A stretch of 61,364 nucleotides of DNA from Allomyces macrogynus ATCC 38327. Lineage: Eukaryota; Blastocladiomycota; Blastocladiomycetes; Blastocladiales; Blastocladiaceae. Each line of letters opens with the position of its first letter. Within the stretch, counting starts at the first letter, position 1. A program made the translations under genes and the position numbers. The stretch covers positions 200,795 through 262,158 of the forward strand of contig GG745378.1 in assembly GCA_000151295.1 (NCBI GenBank), given 5' to 3'. Positions 9,463 to 20,093 of the stretch are shown piece by piece. A model generated the notes under the pieces. It made no database searches, was not told the origin of the DNA, and saw only the letters and a program-made list of their open reading frames with translations.

Positions 9463-11709
9463 TTAGTTGTCGAGCACCGTGACAATCTCGTCCTCGGCCT
9501 CGATCGCGAGCAGCGCGCGCGAGCGGAACTGGATCCACGCGTCAAACAAGCGACGACGCTCCTCGAGTTCGGCCGCCGACAGGGCCGAGCTGGCGGTCGC
9601 GTCCTCAATCTCAAAGTCGCGTGCGTACTGCTTGATGTTCTTGCGCACCTTGGCCTGCTTGTGCTTGGGCAGGAGCGTCGGCGGGCGCGGGCGCCAGAGC
9701 GCCTGCTTGAGCTGCTCGCGCGAGTGCTTGTAGAGCATCGTGCCGCGCACGTCAAAGAGCATGACCCCGTTATCCATGCCCTTGGCCCACATCGTCACCG
9801 ACGACATGACGTACCGGCCCGTCGGGTCCCAGGCGACGTCCGACGACCCGTGGTGCTCCGTCGCGGCGAGCAACTGCACGGGGTCGACCTCCTTGGTCGA
9901 CGTAACCGTCTTGCCGTTGACCGACGTCGTGACCGTGGCCGTGTTGGCCTCGCCGGCCGTCGCGTCAACGTCGTAGAACTCGAGCACGCCCTGCAGGTTG
10001 CGCAGACCGGCAAAGACAATGTACCGGCCCTTGGGCGACCAGTAAAGCGCGTTGACGGCCTTGCGGTCCATGGCCTTGACGAGCTTGACGCCGCCGGGAA
10101 CGACCGAGGCGCCCTTCTTCTCGACGGCCGCCTCGACCTGGTAAATGTGCGTCGTCATCTTGCCCGGCGCGCCCGCGAGCACGGCCTTCAAGTCGAGGTC
10201 GGCCGAGACCACGTCCGAGGTCGTGATCATGGCAAACCGGTTACCGTGCGGCTCCCAGCCAAACGCAACCATGATTTCCTTGACTTCCACCGAGTCGGCC
10301 GGGTAGTCCTTTTCGCGCAGGCGGAAGACTTCGAGCGAGACAAACGAGGCCTTGCCCGACCGGTTGGTGCGGTCGACCTTGAAGAGCAGGTAGTCGCCCT
10401 GCGACTGGAAGTGGATCTTGGCCGAGAGCCCAAAGAAGACCTGCTTCGACCGGTAGACCTGCTTGTTGGGCAGCGACATGAGCGCGAGCTGCGCCGGCTG
10501 GTCCGGGCCCGTCTGCGGGACAAAGTAGGCGATCGTGTAGGGCGGCGCCTGCACGCGCTTGTTCTGCTGCTGCTTCTTCTTGCCGCCGTCCTTGGCCGCG
10601 GCCTCGTCCTCGTCGGGCGTGTAGGGCATCCACTCAAACTCGGTAATCCCCGGGATCGGGATCGACTTCTTGTCGAGCAGACCCATTCCGGGCGCCTCGT
10701 AGACAGCGAGCTTGGCGTTGCCGACAATGCGCGCAAAGTAGGCCTCGTCAAACGACCACTTGAAGAGCGGCCACGGCACGTTCTTGGTCGCAATCTCCTC
10801 AGCGGTCAGCGCAAACGAACGCAGGATATGGCCCGTGCGAATGTCCCAAATGATCACGTGGTGGCCCGCCGACTCGGGACCCCACGGCTGCGCCGGGTTG
10901 GTCGGCATCGGCAGCGGCTCGGGCGAGAACGTGACTAGGTACGACTCCTTGGGCGAGAAATCAAGGAAGCGCACGCCCGGGTGGTGGAACCGCATGAGCC
11001 GGTCCATGGCGGCACCGCCCCACAGAGCAATGCCCATGCGGTGCACCGACGCGAGGTAGGACCCGCGCGGCGACCAGGCAATGTAGCCCTCGGTCCAGTT
11101 TTCGCGCTCGTGAATCACGTCAGGGCCATTGGCCTTGTTGCCCCACATGACCGACACGGCCGTCTTGTTGAAGACGGCAATCTGGTCGCGCGCGCCCGCG
11201 TCGAGCAGCCAGTCGCGCAAGAAACCGCGCTCCACGTACTCGGGCGCCTTCCCGAGCGCGCGCTCCTCGTCCCACTGGTCGGGCACCGCCGCGTACTTTT
11301 CGACATCGGCAAACTTGTTGAGGAAGAACGTGTGCGACTTGTCAAACTTGAAGTACTGCAAGTGCTTGAGCGCCTTGTCGGCGTCGGCGGGCGTCGCGAA
11401 ATCGACAAAGACGAAACCCTTGGACTTGCCGGTCGCCGCGTCCATGGGCATCATGAACCCGTGCGGCTGGTCCTTGACGTGCACGCCCTCCTTGCCAAAC
11501 TGCTTGCGGATCACCGTGAAGAGCTTCTCCTTCTTGCCCTCGTCGACGACGGGCACGCCGTCAATCACGAGAATCGTGTCAAACTGGTCGGCCACGTGCA
11601 CGGCATACTGCTCCTCGATGTCGCCAAAATCGAGAAACTCGTCGAGCGCGGCATCGTCGGTCAGGTCAATGTCGAGCGGGATCGCGTCAATGTTGAGCGC
11701 GGGCGCCAT
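9463..11709 (-). CDS. eIF3b: Eukaryotic translation initiation factor 3 subunit b
   Basis: A single exon of 748 residues, close to the yeast Prt1 length (763). eIF3b is a scaffold of the eIF3 complex, which binds the 40S ribosomal subunit and promotes recruitment of the initiator tRNA complex and mRNA. An RRM lies at about residues 45-135 (ILVIDGVPVVD, KGFVFVDFATPADADKAL). It is followed by the family's beta-propeller region (EGYIAWSPRGSYLASVHRMG, DLKAVLAGAPGKMTTHIYQV, VAWDPTGRYVMSSVTMWAKG) and a C-terminal helix that binds other subunits. Codon use is strongly GC3-biased and nearly free of rare codons, as expected for a highly expressed gene. The start gives a canonical acidic N-terminus. 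Confidence 0.96.
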   Translation of the reverse strand: MAPALNIDAIPLDIDLTDDAALDEFLDFGDIEEQYAVHVADQFDTILVIDGVPVVDEGKKEKLFTVIRKQFGKEGVHVKDQPHGFMMPMDAATGKSKGFVFVDFATPADADKALKHLQYFKFDKSHTFFLNKFADVEKYAAVPDQWDEERALGKAPEYVERGFLRDWLLDAGARDQIAVFNKTAVSVMWGNKANGPDVIHERENWTEGYIAWSPRGSYLASVHRMGIALWGGAAMDRLMRFHHPGVRFLDFSPKESYLVTFSPEPLPMPTNPAQPWGPESAGHHVIIWDIRTGHILRSFALTAEEIATKNVPWPLFKWSFDEAYFARIVGNAKLAVYEAPGMGLLDKKSIPIPGITEFEWMPYTPDEDEAAAKDGGKKKQQQNKRVQAPPYTIAYFVPQTGPDQPAQLALMSLPNKQVYRSKQVFFGLSAKIHFQSQGDYLLFKVDRTNRSGKASFVSLEVFRLREKDYPADSVEVKEIMVAFGWEPHGNRFAMITTSDVVSADLDLKAVLAGAPGKMTTHIYQVEAAVEKKGASVVPGGVKLVKAMDRKAVNALYWSPKGRYIVFAGLRNLQGVLEFYDVDATAGEANTATVTTSVNGKTVTSTKEVDPVQLLAATEHHGSSDVAWDPTGRYVMSSVTMWAKGMDNGVMLFDVRGTMLYKHSREQLKQALWRPRPPTLLPKHKQAKVRKNIKQYARDFEIEDATASSALSAAELEERRRLFDAWIQFRSRALLAIEAEDEIVTVLDN

Positions 11710-12784
11710 CTTGGACAGGGTATTGCGGGCACTTGGGCGTATCGGCGGCGGGTCAGATCACGGTCACAAGCAAGGTCCAGGCGGGATCGCCGTGGCGACG
11801 CGATGATGCGTGGTTGGCACGCAACTGCCCTCGGCTGTTGACAAGGGCATGTGACGCCAAGTTGCAATTTGACGGATATGGCAGGCAAAGAGCACGCCGC
11901 GTTGCCATGCGGTCAGGGTTTGGCCAGGGTTTGCGGTGACTTAGTGCGAGACGCGACCGGCCTCGCATGTTTTCGAGATACAGTGCAGAGTCGGTACGGC
12001 GCGGACCCAGCCAACAGCGAGACGCTGGCCGAGGGCTTTGCCCCGTCACCGCCGACGCCGTCTCCCGAGTCGCCGGTCCATCACAAAAAGGTCAGGTGTT
12101 CAGGCTCAGGTGCAGGTGCAGGCTTTATGATGTCGGCCATGAGCTCAGGCCCTGCAACTTGCCCTCCGGCGTGTCGGCTGGCCGTGGCCACGTTGAACCG
12201 TACCCACACGATCGTGTCTGTGAACTGTCGCAGACGCATCATTGAACAGTACAGAACATCGCACGAACGCGAAAAAAGGATACGCCGCACCGCGCTGGGT
12301 GGTGCCCGTCAGCAATCGCTGGCCGTGACCCCGAGAGGATCTTGATCACAACCGTGCGGTGCCAATAGTCACTTGGTACCTCGACCGCGACGCGTGCGAG
12401 AAATCCGAGAGGGAGAAGAGCGCATGCTTGACTGGCCGCGCATTAGCCCGCGTCCCCATTTGCCGAGAATGCACACGCGACCATGGTGATGGACGAAATG
12501 CACAGCGTGTTTGCCCGTGTCGCGCCCACCAAGACGAACTGGTTCTCGCCCGTCTGAAACCAGGTGGATCTGGCTCGCTTGTCTGAGACCATCATTGTGG
12601 AAGTAAGTCAGTGGAACTGGCTCGCCCAAGGCTCGGTCGAGCACGTTTCAACTAGAAACACAAAAGATCGATTGAATGACGAACACATCCCACACTCCAC
12701 CCTCCCACTCCTCAGTTACGGTAATCCGGCACTTCGCGGTCGACCGGGGCCCGCGTGTCCCTCGCTCCTCGCGCCCACAGCCAC
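11710..12784. other. Intergenic region between eIF3b and MAM33
   Basis: About 1.07 kb holding the eIF3b promoter and the 3' flank of MAM33. A 165-codon plus-strand frame (11851-12345) is open but resembles nothing I know and has an Arg/Pro/Ser-rich composition. I did not call it. A short GGTGCAGGTGCAGGCTT stretch near 12110 is locally repetitive. Confidence 0.4.
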
Positions 12785-13701
12785 TTACGCGCGGCTCACA
12801 AACGCCTTGACGCGGTCGAGCCAACGCACGTATTCGTTCTGCTCCTTGAACTCGACGTACTCCGGGATAAACTCGGCCAACTCAGAGGTCACGCCACGCG
12901 CCTCGAGGTACGTGTGGAACGCAGCGGCCAAGTTGTCATCAAGCTCGTCAAAGACCGGCCCAACGTACTGCCCGCGGCGCTTGTAGTCGGCCTCAGCCGT
13001 ATCGGCGACCGCCAGCACCGGGTCGTCGGTGAACGTGACGTTGGTGATTTGCAGCTGCCCGCCCTCGACAATCGTCTGGAACGTGATCGCGCCGGCGTCG
13101 ACGCCCGTCTTCTTGGTGACGGTGATGACCGTGGCGACGGGGAAGTCGTACGCGACCTCGTCGCCGTCGCGCGCCGGCTGGCCGTCGGCGTCCTCGACCG
13201 GCTGCGCGTTGGCGACGTCGTCGATTGAGAAGGTGACCGTGATCCTGTCGGCGGAGGGGTCGATTGCAGGTCAGCGCCCTGAGCGTCAAGCGGTACGCTG
13301 CAGTGCAAAGGACTTGCAACGTACTTCTCGTTGCCAAACTCGCGCGCCATCACGACCTCGTTGTCGCCCGGGCGGTCCTGGACCTGTAAAATTCCGGGCA
13401 AACGCGCACGTCAGTTCTTGCGCATTGGTCGACTCGCACAAGCGCAGCGATCACGAACCGTGAACGTCTTGCGGGCCAGGAATTCTGACAGGAACGACGG
13501 CATCGCCGGCTGTGCGTTCTCCTTCTCAAACTGCAGCTCCTTGGCGAGGACATCGACCAGCTCGCTGTCGGTCGCGGCGGCCGAAGCGCGGAACGCCGAG
13601 ACGGAGAAGGCGCGGGTCGCAACGGCGGCGGGCGCGCAGGTCGCGGGCGTGCGCGTCAGCACGGCAGTCGCAGTGCGCAGGGCGACGGTGCGGGCAAACA
13701 T
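12785..13701 (-). CDS. MAM33: Mitochondrial acidic protein MAM33 (p32/C1QBP family)
   Basis: Three exons, read on the minus strand: 13701-13459, 13383-13325 and 13244-12785, with introns of 75 and 80 bases; 253 residues. MAM33/p32 is a trimeric, strongly acidic mitochondrial matrix protein needed for mitochondrial translation and ribosome assembly. An Arg- and Ala-rich presequence covers about residues 1-40. The mature protein shows the family motifs DNEVVMAREFGNEK, then ITVTFSIDDV across the second junction, and the C-terminal block YVGPVFDELDDNLAAAFHTY ending in WLDRVKAFV. The second donor (GTACGT, inside a Lys codon) was chosen because only that phase rejoins the K-I-T-V-T-F strand. Confidence in the family is high. 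Confidence 0.92.
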
Positions 13702-14196
13702 GACTGGCGTGATGATTGCAGCGAGCGGGTGCGGGTGCGGGTGCGGAGAGAAGAGATTGGTTGCGCTGGGTGTGATCAGCGGTTTGTTGCGACTTGCGGG
13801 GACAACAAAAACGGTTGCGATGCTGGCCGATCAGAAAACACGTGCACGCATCGGATCAAAGCAAACGTCAAATCACAAACAGTTTTTTGTCCACTCGCAA
13901 GAGCTGAAACGATCCCGTCACAATAGATGGAAAATAAATAAATTGTTTGCCGAAAGGAGAGCTTTGGAGAGTAGCGACAATGGCATCAAGCAGGAGCACA
14001 GTTGCGCCGTCCGCCAGCTGGGAGGAGCCGCTGTGCTGCGAGAACGCCTGGAGTTGCAGGGTCCACTACCGCCCAAGAACGCGCAGCCGGCAGCGGCCGG
14101 GCTCCGCGAGAAAGCAAGGTCTCGGCAACGTGTCCGTCAAGAAACCACAAAATCCGGTAACTACCCTGTATTCGAGCCGCACGAACCAGCAGCGGC
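13702..14196. other. Intergenic region upstream of MAM33
   Basis: About 500 bases containing the presumed MAM33 promoter and the 3' flank of RPA3. Just upstream of the MAM33 start there is a GCGGGTGCGGGTGCGGGTGC-like short repeat near 13724-13745. No gene seen. Confidence 0.4.
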
Positions 14197-14751
14197 TCAC
14201 CCATCCATAAACAAGTGCGAATGCGTAAACTGCAGTTGGATCGCGTCGTTCAACAGCGCCATGTCTGTTTGGGGCACATGAATGTCAGTTCCAGCCAGCA
14301 CCAAATGCGAAGGACTCCTCAACTAGCATCAGCACGCACCAACCGTGTCCGGGAACTCGGCAAAGCTCACCATGCGCACGGAACCGTCGGGCTCGGCGAC
14401 GCCCGTGACCTCGAGAAACTGCACGCTAGGTGACACGGCCTAGAATGCAATCCGCGGAAATGAGCGTCGTGGTCGTTGTCGAATCGAAACGATATTGGTC
14501 AAACCGGACCTGATTCAAATGGACAAGGATTTGGGCGCCGTCGGCGGCTTGAAGGGTGAGATGTTGGCCATTGCTCTAACGGCGGCCGCGAAAATCAGCG
14601 CGTGGGACGCGTCGGGTCGGCGAATCTTGCTGGCGCGACGAACCGGCGCGATGACTTTGCCGGGCACCATCACGGTCTTGTTGAAAAACTGCGGCAACAT
14701 GGTGCCGTTCACGCGCACGGCGGTCGGCACGTGTGCCGCGGGTTGCTGCAT
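14197..14751 (-). CDS. RPA3: Replication protein A 14 kDa subunit (RPA3/Ssb3)
   Basis: Four small exons on the minus strand: 14751-14644, 14575-14510, 14439-14340 and 14264-14197, with introns of 68, 70 and 75 bases; 113 residues. RPA3 is the smallest subunit of the heterotrimeric single-stranded DNA-binding protein RPA, used in replication, repair and recombination. It is a lone OB-fold. Exon 1 gives VNGTMLPQFFNKTVMVPGKV (family: Met-Leu-x-x-Phe, then a V-G-K/R strand). Exon 2 gives NGQHLTLQAADGAQILVHLN. Exon 3 gives VQFLEVTGVAEPDGSVRMVS. Exon 4 gives DMALLNDAIQLQF and the aromatic C-terminal helix. All three junctions preserve frame and restore the family's strand order. The split frame hides it from simple ORF scans. 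Confidence 0.88.
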
Positions 14752-15116
14752 CGTGACGGGTCGAATGTTCGAGGTGAAGGTGCGCGTCGATAGGATTGTT
14801 GCGCGCTATCTCGCGCAAGATTCGGTCCAGGGCGTGGTTTGCGGGCACTCGTGTCGCAGTGGTCGCAGTCTCGGTCGCGGGCGGTCGTCGTTTTTACGTC
14901 AAGACAAGGTCGACGTGAAGGACGGAGCGGTGACTCGATGCCGTTCTGCCTCCCGTCACGCGATTTTCACGTGGTTGTCGCGAGACGCGAGACGATGTGC
15001 GCCGACAACCATTGTGCACTTCGCAAAAGCTCGCACCGGCGATGCGGCCGCTGACCCCCATGTCCTTGCCGTAATCCTTCGCCCACTTGATGGCATTGTT
15101 ACCGGTAACCACGAAC
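14752..15116. other. Divergent intergenic region (RPA3 / MsrB)
   Basis: About 365 bases between two divergent genes. A minus-strand frame (15259-14894) crosses it but overlaps the MsrB presequence and matches nothing known, so it is not called. Confidence 0.4.
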
Positions 15117-15813
15117 ATGTCTGCAGCCAGTCGCATGCGCGCCGCCGCGCGGTTCACGACCATGCTGGCCAGCCGATCCTGTGTCCTGAATCTCTGCAAC
15201 GCGGCCATCCGCCCGATCCGCGCACGACCGCCCGCACGATCTTCTCGCGCGCTGTTCATCGCCTCTCACCGCCAATTCACGACGCGCGCACCTGACGCGG
15301 ACCCCACCGAGCCCGTCATCCAACACCGCGCGCGCGTCACGCTCTCCGACGACGAATGGCGGCACCGGCTCACGCCCGAGGAATTCCTGGTCCTGCGGCG
15401 CGGCGCGACCGAGCCGCCCGGCACGGGCGAGTACGTAAAGCACACGGCCGACGGCGTCTACCACTGTGCCGGGTGCGACGCGCCGCTCTACAAGAGCACG
15501 ACCAAGTTTGATAGCGGGTGCGGGTGGCCGGCGTTCTACGATGCGGTGCCTGGCGCGGTGACACGGCGCGAGGATCGGTCGCATGGGATGACGCGCGTGG
15601 AAATGTACGTTGTTGGAGTATGAGGTGGGGGTCTGCTGGTGCCGAACTGACGGGATACGGTCGCCGTACGCATATATTAGTCGCTGCAGCTCGTGCGACG
15701 GCCACCTCGGGCACGTTTTTCACGGCGAAGGGTTCCCGACGCCGACCGACGATCGACACTGTGTAAACAGCGTGTGTCTGTCGTTCACGTCGGCTAAGCC
15801 GGTCGCTCAGTAG
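15117..15813 (+). CDS. msrB: Peptide-methionine (R)-S-oxide reductase, probably mitochondrial
   Basis: Two exons, 15117-15604 and 15681-15813, with an intron of 76 bases (GTACGT...TAG). MsrB reduces the R-epimer of methionine sulfoxide in proteins with the help of thioredoxin. The N-terminal 55 residues are Arg-, Ala- and Ser-rich without acidic residues, typical of a mitochondrial presequence. The catalytic domain starts at [11 protein letters not shown]. Two zinc-binding pairs are visible (CAGCD and CSSCD, with DGHLGHVF). The active-site cysteine is in RHCVNSV near the C-terminus. The junction gives [16 protein letters not shown], exactly the family pattern. The start codon is uncertain: in-frame ATGs also exist at 15087 and 15135. 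Confidence 0.93.
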
Positions 15814-15967
15814 GGAGCGATGAGGGCTGTAACGCGCGTGCTGATGTGGCGTCGAGGAAAGCGGCACATTAGTTTTTGTGTGTGAGCAGCTTCCGCTGCA
15901 AGGCGTCAGAATAAATGTCCATTTCGTGAAAGCGAATCGAGTCAATCCGGCGTCGGTCGGAAAGGAA

Positions 15968-17413
15968 ATTACGTGGCGACCTTGAGCGACGGCTTGAAGG
16001 CACGAAGCATCGCGCAATCATGGTCTTTGAAGCCCGACCAACGCACTTCCAAATACGTGAGATCCGGAAACAGCTGCACGACCAACCGCGCCAATGCAGG
16101 GCTCAGGTTCTGGTTCGCCGACAAATCGAGCTACTGCAACTTGGGTACGGCCGCCGCAAGCGTAGAAAGGAGGCGAGTCGATTGTTCGTCTAAGGTGAAC
16201 CCAATTTGGATCAGTCCCAGTTCAGTGAGTGGGAGAGCACGCAATAACGGCACGGTCCTGTCGGCAAACGCAACCAGCGCAGGACGCGGCTGTTCCATTT
16301 TAAACGAAAAATAGAGCCGTTGCAACCCGAGTCACTTGGTTGCAAGTGCCACCACCACGGCGTCAATGTGAGGAATCTTCAAGTCCGCGCCCAGGTTCCA
16401 CAGGCAAAACGACCTGAGTGTTGGGACCAGCGCGGCGGCAATCTGGTCACAAATGCCAGGTCGCGCCAAGTTGAGACCTGTAATTTCAAGCGATTGCAGT
16501 ACGGGAGCATGCCCATGCATTGTTGCCAGGATATTGCACATGTAGATGTTGCCATCCACAGCATGGCTGCCGCATCCGAAATCCATGACAAGATGCTTGA
16601 GCGGCGTGGGCCAAGAGATTGGCAGAACGTCGTCCATCTCCATCACATCTAGGTCACGCAAACCGTCCATTGAGAGCGACACAAGATCCGGTGGCAAGCC
16701 GGTCATCAGCAGAGTTGTAGCGACAAACGTCAGGTCGTCGTTTTCGTCATCAAGTTCAATGCTCAGCGTCTTCACGTGCGACGAAGCGAGGAGTCCAACT
16801 GCTCGACAAATCCAGCCGCCCACTATGGACACTGTGGTACTTGATGGTCAGAGCCAGTTTTGTGACGGTCTGTGGAAACCCGCCAATGTGCTCGAGACCA
16901 GAGAGAGCGGTGTGAGCAGTTTCTTGTTGCTCAACATCCCAGTGCACGTCGGAAACATGCGAGAAAATGTCAGTCGTGATCAAGTTCGCCGTCTCATCGG
17001 TCAGGAAGAGCGCTCGAAGGTGACTATGGGCAATCAGGCCCATGACAGCGACTTGTGTGGCTCGAGTTATGACCCCTGTGTAGGTTGCCGTGATGAGATA
17101 CACCGACTTGGTGGCCACATCAAAGCCAAGGCAGCCGGGTTTGGCCAAGGCGGTCTGCAGGGAGGCGTACGGGAGCGATGGGGTGGTGGTTTTGAAAAGA
17201 GGCAGCCATGTCGCGAAGAGGCAGCCATGTCGCGCTGGCAGTTTGGATAGCAACTGTAATCGCGGGAGCGTAGAGTATGGGCGACGCTCGCGCGAGATGC
17301 ACGAGTCACTTGTGGTCCGTCCGCGCTAGTTGATGGAAAAGAGACCCGAGAAGCACGAGCGGGAGCGTTTCGAGGGCCGAGTACAATCGCGAATTGGCGG
17401 GAGAAGATGACAT
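15968..17413 (-). pseudogene. F-box-like/LRR pseudogene, nearly full length
   Basis: On the minus strand, ATG 17413 starts a normal N-terminus (SALETLPLVLLGSLFHQLAR), but an in-frame TGA replaces a codon right after TDHK (near 17310). A 19-base tandem duplication (17197-17215 and 17216-17234) shifts the frame just after the F-box-like module. The frame changes again near 16800. Further stops occur after LATK (near 16334) and after PKLQ (near 16135). The C-terminus reads LRAFKPSLKVAT with a stop at 15970-15968. The start-proximal element is perfect, again four bases from the ATG. The gene is otherwise colinear with protein A and is a recent loss. Confidence 0.88.
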
Positions 17414-17417
17414 GTTA

Positions 17418-17430
17418 TTGCAGCAAGTTG
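17418..17430 (-). promoter_or_regulatory. Start-proximal element CAACTTGCTGCAA (perfect)
   Basis: On the minus strand it ends four bases before ATG 17413. The sequence is identical to the copies at 8083 and 40523. Confidence 0.5.
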
Positions 17431-18078
17431 CTCAACAAAGGCGGCTCGTTCATCTTGAGGAGTGAGCGACAAACGTCCATCTCAACGAATTGAGAAAGCG
17501 AGCATTCGGCCCGGCGACCATTCATCAACAGCCATGCTGGCCAGTCCCTGGTGGCATAACAATGCCCGTGCCAACCCGCCACGACTGGTTTCCTTGACGA
17601 AAGTCAAGTCAAGGGGTTCGCGCGTAGAGCGGGTTGAGAAGAATCAGCCGAGCTGAATGGTTCATTTTGTTGGCAGGGCCATTCGTGTCCTTGATCCTGT
17701 TCGGCGCGCGCCATTGTCTGGTCAAATTGACGTCGCCATCCGAGCGCATCGCATGCCCCATGAACATGTGCGGCTGCCCAGGACGATGTGACGCGCGCCG
17801 CCATGTTGCACCAGCCTGCATGACCTACCGCCGTGTCATCACATCTGCATCCCCTTGGCCACCCAGAAACGCAGGCCCAAAAGTGCGAGTCTGTGCTGCC
17901 CAAACCGTGCACTCTTAGCTACAACGTCCTCACTGATGGACGCTTCCGACAAGTTGGTTTTGTCGAGGTGGTTTGCTTCTGGAAAATAGCAAGAGCAGTG
18001 ATGCTGGATCCACACTCCAAAACTGCACCATGTCGGGCTGCCATGCCAGTGTCGTCCACTCAAGCCCCGAGATACGCA
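17431..18078. other. Divergent intergenic region between two pseudogenes
   Basis: About 650 bases between two head-to-head F-box-like pseudogenes. No gene seen. Confidence 0.4.
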
Positions 18079-18090
18079 CAACTTGCCGCA

Positions 18091-19348
18091 ATGACATCGC
18101 CCCCAACTACGCCAAGTGTTCGTTCGCGCTCAGCCATCGAGACACTCCCGTATGAGATTCTTGAGGCCATTCTACACAAGCTAGCGCGAAGCGATCGCTC
18201 CAGCCTCTTGCGACTTGCGCAAGCGTCGCCCATGCTCTTGCACCCGCAATTACCGTTGCCATCCATACCGCGAGCGAGAAATGGGTCATGTTTTCCAACT
18301 GCTCAACGGTTGGCTCGCAGCACAGCTCTATGAAGTCTGCTACGATGCACGACCAAGTGACGCCGCCGGGTTCTCTTGGCGTTGACACGATTCGCAAATC
18401 GGTGCACTTTGTCATTGCTGCCAACAAGGGTTCGCGTTCTGTGACAAAACTGGATGTCCATATCAACAACGAAGTTGCCCGGGCAGTGTCCCAGTTTACC
18501 GAACGGTTTATTGCTCTCGTTGCTGCGTCCCACGTCAAGTTCCTTAATTTCGGCCTCCAAGATGACGCTCAAATCAATCATGTCATGACTGATTTATTGA
18601 CGAGTGGTTTGCCACGGCATCTGGTGCGCTTTCATTGAGCGGCTTGCGTGCCATCATGGAGCCGCTCACTGAAGGTAAGTTGGCCGTGTCGTGGCCTGCA
18701 TCGCTCAGGCACCTTGCAGTCAAGCTTGGTTGCGGCGACAAGATTGGGAACGCGTACTTATGCCAATTTCTCGCGACGATTCCTGAGAACCTTCCAGCGC
18801 TCCGATCGCTCGAGCTCAAGGGGGTGGATTTGTAGCGGCTTGACCTCTGTTCCCAGCTGGCTGACGCACTGGTCCCAACGCTCACGTCGTTTCGCCTGCT
18901 GGACTTGGACATGGTCGTGCAGCTGCAACATTTGCATCCGGTGGCGAGTGCGCTTTCAACCAAGTGCCCTGGGCTTCAAAAGTTGTATTTCTCGTACTTT
19001 GATGACTATGGCCCACGTCCTGGTCTCATGGCATTTACCAAAACGACTGCGCCGCTATTGCGTTTTCTCCCGCTGCTCAACGAACTCGGCCTCAACAATT
19101 TTGGGTTTCATTCGTCAACGAACAAGTGCGACCCATTATTTACTGCGTTTGCAGAGGCAGCGCCAAAACTACAGCTGCTCGGCCTGTCGCGAAATAGCAT
19201 GTTGGGCCTCAAGCTGGCGCGGCTCGCTGTGCAGTTGTTCCTGGATCTCAAGAGTCTGGATTTGCGTTGGTTGGGCGTCAGAGTCATTGATTGCGCCAAA
19301 CTTCGTGACATGAAGCCTTCGCTTGAGGTCATTTCAATTCACTTTTGA
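18091..19348 (+). pseudogene. F-box-like/LRR pseudogene
   Basis: CAACTTGCCGCAA (18079-18091) runs directly into ATG 18091. The N-terminal module is good (IETLPYEILEAILHKLAR, LLRLAQASPML). One base has been lost near 18235, so the sequence continues as AITVAIHTASEKWVMF in the next frame. A block including the GPI signature region has been deleted, because the SVHFVIAANKG strand is followed directly by VARAVSQFTERF. The frame changes near 18630, and TAG at 18833 interrupts the repeats. The last 147 codons (18905-19348) remain open and end DMKPSLEVISIHF. Confidence 0.87.
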
Positions 19349-20093
19349 TTTCTTCTTCACTCTGGTCAACTCGTTGTAGGTTGTGCGACCAAGTCAGTGT
19401 CCATGCGATATAGTTACCAGTCCTCTTCGTGAAAACCAACGCACGCGTGCTGATATCAATCTGCTTAACCTCAAGAAGGCAAGAGCCTCATGATGGCCAT
19501 CCATTGTACCCAAATCATCAGCACGCGCGCCATGAAACTGCCGTTATGGCGACTCGCTCGTGACTCCAATCGCAGGATCTGTTTTGTGCATTTTGCGCGT
19601 CCCGAAGCCATGCATTTTTTGCAATCCCGCGACGCAATTAAGTCAAAACAATGCGGCTGCTGTCCCGCTGTAGCTCAAGCCGGGGGATTCGCTGATATAA
19701 CTGTGTATGGCAGCATCACTCTGCAACGCGGTCGTCATGCTGGCCACAAGACGGCCCAAATTGGGGGAGAGTACTCACGCGCTGCATTATGTGTCGTCTT
19801 AGCTTGTCGTTGCCGTGCAGAAAGAAAAGGTCGGACCGTTCCAAGTCGCGGTGGAGAAAGAATTGACGCGATTGAGTGCCACAAACATCTGGGCAAGCGA
19901 CAGATCGGGCAGCGGCGCGCAGCTGGTCAGGCGCCGACCCTGCATCACATTGAAGCCATGTCCCTCTCTTTGCCGGTGGACTTCGAACTTGTCACGTCGA
20001 CCACATCAGCCGTTTGCTTGATTCCAACTCGCTTGCCAGCCAAGGCTTTGTAACTTTTTGCAAAGAAGTGCAGCACACTACAAGAAGACAAGA
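19349..20093. other. Intergenic region
   Basis: About 745 bases. A 188-codon plus frame (19490-20053) is open but has no recognisable motif and looks like a chance frame. GTAACTTTTTGCAAAG at about 20050 is a poor variant of the start-proximal element, upstream of gene B. Confidence 0.35.

Noticed and set aside
11851..12345. Possible small Cys-containing protein upstream of eIF3b
   Set aside because: A GC-rich genome gives many chance frames of this length; no family pattern or splice structure supports it.
14894..15259. Minus-strand frame overlapping the MsrB start
   Set aside because: It overlaps the MsrB presequence, matches nothing known, and the MsrB call is much stronger.
19490..20053. 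188-codon frame upstream of gene B
   Set aside because: No similarity to the F-box-like family or any known protein; composition looks random.
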